This document shows positions 5,878 through 7,654 of a stretch of DNA of 7,654 nucleotides, piece after piece (within the stretch, counting starts at the first letter, position 1; every line of letters begins with the position of its first letter). Below the pieces are notes generated by a model that was not told the DNA's origin, did no database searches, and saw nothing but the letters and a program-made list of their open reading frames with translations. The position numbers and the translations under genes are program-made. Source of the stretch: Methanosarcinaceae archaeon (lineage in GTDB: Archaea > Halobacteriota > Methanosarcinia > Methanosarcinales > Methanosarcinaceae); the NCBI GenBank assembly GCA_030596385.1, contig JAUVKD010000033.1, forward strand, positions 1 to 7,654, given 5' to 3'.

Positions 5878-6652
5878 AGAGGGTAAATCTCCTAAAATCA
5901 TATTTGCTGGCGACCGAGATCTCTCTGTTTGGGTACTTGAATATTTAATTAAAAATGGTATTAAACCCCTTGCTCTTCTAATATCGGATGAAAAAAATGA
6001 GACGCATGCACAGGAACTGGTCACACTTTGCCATCATCTCGACAAATCACGGATATTAGTAGGGGAGCAAGTTCGAACAAAAGAATGTGAAAAACTTATT
6101 GATGAATTAAAACCCGATTTTATCATTTGTATACATTTTCCATATATTATTCCAAAAAGGCTTTTAGAAATCCCCAAACACGGAGTGGTAAATTTACATC
6201 CTGCATATCTTCCATATAATCGTGGATGGCATACTCCTACGTGGGCCATATGGGAAAAAACCGTTTATGGAGCTACTTTACATTTTATGAGTGAAAATGT
6301 AGATGAAGGGGATATAATCCATCAAAAACAAATCGAAATACTGCCGAATGATACCGCAGATACATTGTATGTACGTGTTAAAAAGTTGGAGTTAGATGTA
6401 TTTAAAGAAGCTTGCCCATCTTTAATGTCTGGCAGCTATACCCGTAAGCCTCAAGAAACTGATAAGGGGAACACACATAAAAAAACAGGCATTGAGTCAA
6501 TACAACGTATCAATTTAGATGAATGTATTAAAGCTGAGGATTTGATTAGACGTATTCGGGCATTGACTACGAATAATATTAAAGAATCTGCATATTTCGA
6601 AGATTGTGGTAAATTATACCGTATACAAATTTCAATCACAGAAGATAAATGA
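5861..6652 (+). CDS. Amino-sugar N-formyltransferase (GART/Fmt-like fold)
   Basis: A 263-residue protein. It should transfer a formyl group from N10-formyltetrahydrofolate to the amine of a nucleotide-linked amino sugar, as ArnA, VioF and WbkC do. The N-terminal Rossmann-like strand is IIFAGDRDLS (13-22). The formyltransferase motif NLHPAYLPYNRG (111-122) supplies N111 and H113, and D148 in NVDEGDI (146-152) matches the third catalytic residue of ArnA/Fmt. The segment DLIRRIRALTT (227-237) followed by AYF (244-246) is typical of sugar formyltransferases. tRNA formyltransferase is unlikely, since the C-terminal tRNA-binding domain is lacking and the context is a sugar operon. The only canonical start is TTG at 5861, directly after an in-frame TAA (5858-5860) and inside neuB. 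It is AT-rich (15/60 GC in 5941-6000) beside neuB's 3' part (35/60 in 5641-5700), which suggests separate acquisition. It occupies a place where NeuD/LegH-type acetyltransferases often lie. Confidence 0.85.
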   Translation: MKTWNEEGKSPKIIFAGDRDLSVWVLEYLIKNGIKPLALLISDEKNETHAQELVTLCHHLDKSRILVGEQVRTKECEKLIDELKPDFIICIHFPYIIPKRLLEIPKHGVVNLHPAYLPYNRGWHTPTWAIWEKTVYGATLHFMSENVDEGDIIHQKQIEILPNDTADTLYVRVKKLELDVFKEACPSLMSGSYTRKPQETDKGNTHKKTGIESIQRINLDECIKAEDLIRRIRALTTNNIKESAYFEDCGKLYRIQISITEDK

Positions 6653-6675
6653 AACAATATCATTCAAAAGTAATG

Positions 6676-6681
6676 TGGGAT
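6676..6681 (+). promoter_or_regulatory. Probable ribosome binding site of neuC
   Basis: TGGGAT resembles the GGTGAT-type site and lies 3 bases before the ATG at 6685. In-frame ATGs at 6649 and 6673 would add 12 or 4 residues. The family N-terminus begins at the ATG at 6685, so this start is preferred. Confidence 0.4.
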
Positions 6682-6684
6682 AAA

Positions 6685-7654
6685 ATGAAAATCGCAGTAA
6701 TCACCGGAACCCGTGCTGAATATGGCTTACTTTATCCAGTTATGCGAGCAATCCAAAAGCATCCTGAATTAGATATTTCAATAATCGCAACAGGCATGCA
6801 TCTCTCTCCTGAACATGGTTATACGGTGAAAGAGATTGAGAAAGACGGTTTTGAGATTGATGTTACCGTGGATATGCTCTTTAGCAATGATACGGGCGCA
6901 TCTATGGCAAAATCAGTTGGGGTTGGTATAATAGGTATCACTCAAGCATTAGAACATATCAAACCTGACATCGTACTTGTCCTTGGAGATCGTGATGAGC
7001 CTTTTGCAGGTGCTATTGCTGCATCCCATATGAATATCCCTATTGCACATATCCATGGTGGAGATTCGACAACAGGAGGGTGCATCGATGAGGGTATCCG
7101 CCATTCCATCACAAAATTCGCACACATCCATTTCCCTGCAACAGAAGAAAGTGCAGATAGAATCGAAAAACTCGGAGAAGAACTGTGGAGAATTCATACA
7201 GTAGGTGCTCCAGGGCTAGACACGATTTTAAACACTGAACTCGTACCAAAAGAGCAACTCACAGAACGATACTCACTCAATGCCAACGAACCGCTACTAC
7301 TCGCAGTCCAGCACCCGGTCACCACTCAGCCCGAAAATGCGGCCAACGAAATGCGAACAACATTGGAAGCACTCGCAGAGCTTGGGATGCAGACCATACT
7401 GGTGTATCCAAACTCGGATGCAGGTGGACGCTCCATGATAGAGGTAATAAAAGAATATGAACATCTTCTGTTCTTGCGTACATTCAAGAGTCTGCCACAC
7501 ATTGAGTACCTAAGCCTGCTGAACATCGCAGATACGCTGGTCGGGAATTCGAGCAGTGGAATAATCGAAGCATCGTCGTTCCATCTACCAGTGGTCAACA
7601 TCGGAATAAGGCAAGAAGGGCGGCAACGGACAAATAATGTGATTGATGTGGCTT
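6685..7654 (+). CDS. neuC: NDP-sugar 2-epimerase, hydrolysing (NeuC/LegG type), partial
   Basis: The frame is open to the window edge and gives 323 residues of an expected 375-390, so about the last 55-65 are outside. The enzyme hydrolyses an NDP-2-acetamido sugar (UDP-GlcNAc for NeuC, the 2,4-diamido-6-deoxy sugar nucleotide for LegG) with inversion at C2, supplying the substrate of NeuB. It has a GT-B-like fold. Visible are TGTRAEYG (7-14), LGDRDEP (100-106, with D102), HIHGGDSTTGG (122-132), DEGIRHSITK (135-144), QHP with H210 (209-211), and VGNSSSGIIEAS (286-297), which binds the nucleotide diphosphate. These are the residues expected of an active NeuC-type enzyme. It follows the formyltransferase after 32 bases. 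An in-frame ATG at 6649 would overlap the formyltransferase stop by four bases. Codon style changes near 7200: 6841-6900 has 35 G+T of 60, 7261-7320 only 19. Confidence 0.92.
   Translation, partial: MKIAVITGTRAEYGLLYPVMRAIQKHPELDISIIATGMHLSPEHGYTVKEIEKDGFEIDVTVDMLFSNDTGASMAKSVGVGIIGITQALEHIKPDIVLVLGDRDEPFAGAIAASHMNIPIAHIHGGDSTTGGCIDEGIRHSITKFAHIHFPATEESADRIEKLGEELWRIHTVGAPGLDTILNTELVPKEQLTERYSLNANEPLLLAVQHPVTTQPENAANEMRTTLEALAELGMQTILVYPNSDAGGRSMIEVIKEYEHLLFLRTFKSLPHIEYLSLLNIADTLVGNSSSGIIEASSFHLPVVNIGIRQEGRQRTNNVIDVA

Noticed and set aside
5861..6652. Methionyl-tRNA formyltransferase
   Set aside because: It lacks the C-terminal tRNA-binding domain, is short at 263 residues, carries the sugar-formyltransferase C-terminal segment and sits in a sugar operon.
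6649..6684. 12-residue N-terminal extension of neuC from the ATG at 6649
   Set aside because: Family members start at the equivalent of 6685. The extra residues have no resemblance, and the site before 6649 is weak. Kept only as an alternative start.

Overview
The window is one stretch of a surface-polysaccharide or glycoprotein-glycan locus. Every supported gene lies on the + strand, and the genes are packed with short gaps or overlaps of 14-26 bases, as in a single operon. The core is a nonulosonic (sialic/legionaminic-type) acid pathway. Gene style (GGTG/GAGG-type ribosome sites, ATA- and AGG/AGA-rich codons, dense overlaps) fits a mesophilic euryarchaeon such as a methanogen. That assignment is tentative, because the same gene families are common in bacteria.

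Layout. Bases 1-~96 hold a broken piece of an asparagine synthetase-like (AsnB) glutaminase domain. It is followed by a GT4 glycosyltransferase (131-1219), an NDP-sugar epimerase/dehydratase of the SDR family (1206-2096), a LegB-type NDP-GlcNAc 4,6-dehydratase (2080-3072) and a PtmE-like sugar-1-phosphate nucleotidyltransferase (3077-3778). Next comes the first third of a CapD/PseB-type inverting dehydratase, cut off at about 4098 (3792-4121). After that junction lie a CMP-nonulosonate cytidylyltransferase (NeuA/LegF, 4149-4865), a nonulosonate synthase (NeuB/LegI, 4840-5877), an amino-sugar N-formyltransferase (5861-6652) and a hydrolysing NDP-sugar 2-epimerase (NeuC/LegG, 6685 to the window end, 3' end missing).

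How the genes may work together (inference). The nucleotidyltransferase would make an NDP-GlcNAc donor and LegB would turn it into the 4-keto-6-deoxy sugar. An aminotransferase (LegC, not in the window) would add a 4-amino group. The formyltransferase could acylate that amine in place of the usual acetyltransferase. NeuC would release and epimerise the sugar, NeuB would condense it with phosphoenolpyruvate, and NeuA would activate the product with CTP. The result could be an N-formylated legionaminic-type sugar. The glycosyltransferase and the other SDR gene would serve assembly of the same glycan.

The locus looks like a patchwork. Two genes are sheared at their 3' ends immediately before intact genes. 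Base composition changes abruptly near 100, 4098 and 5800-5880, and drifts within neuB and neuC. This points to repeated cassette exchange at a glycan locus. No RNA genes, CRISPR arrays, insertion sequences or gene-free stretches over 300 bases were seen.
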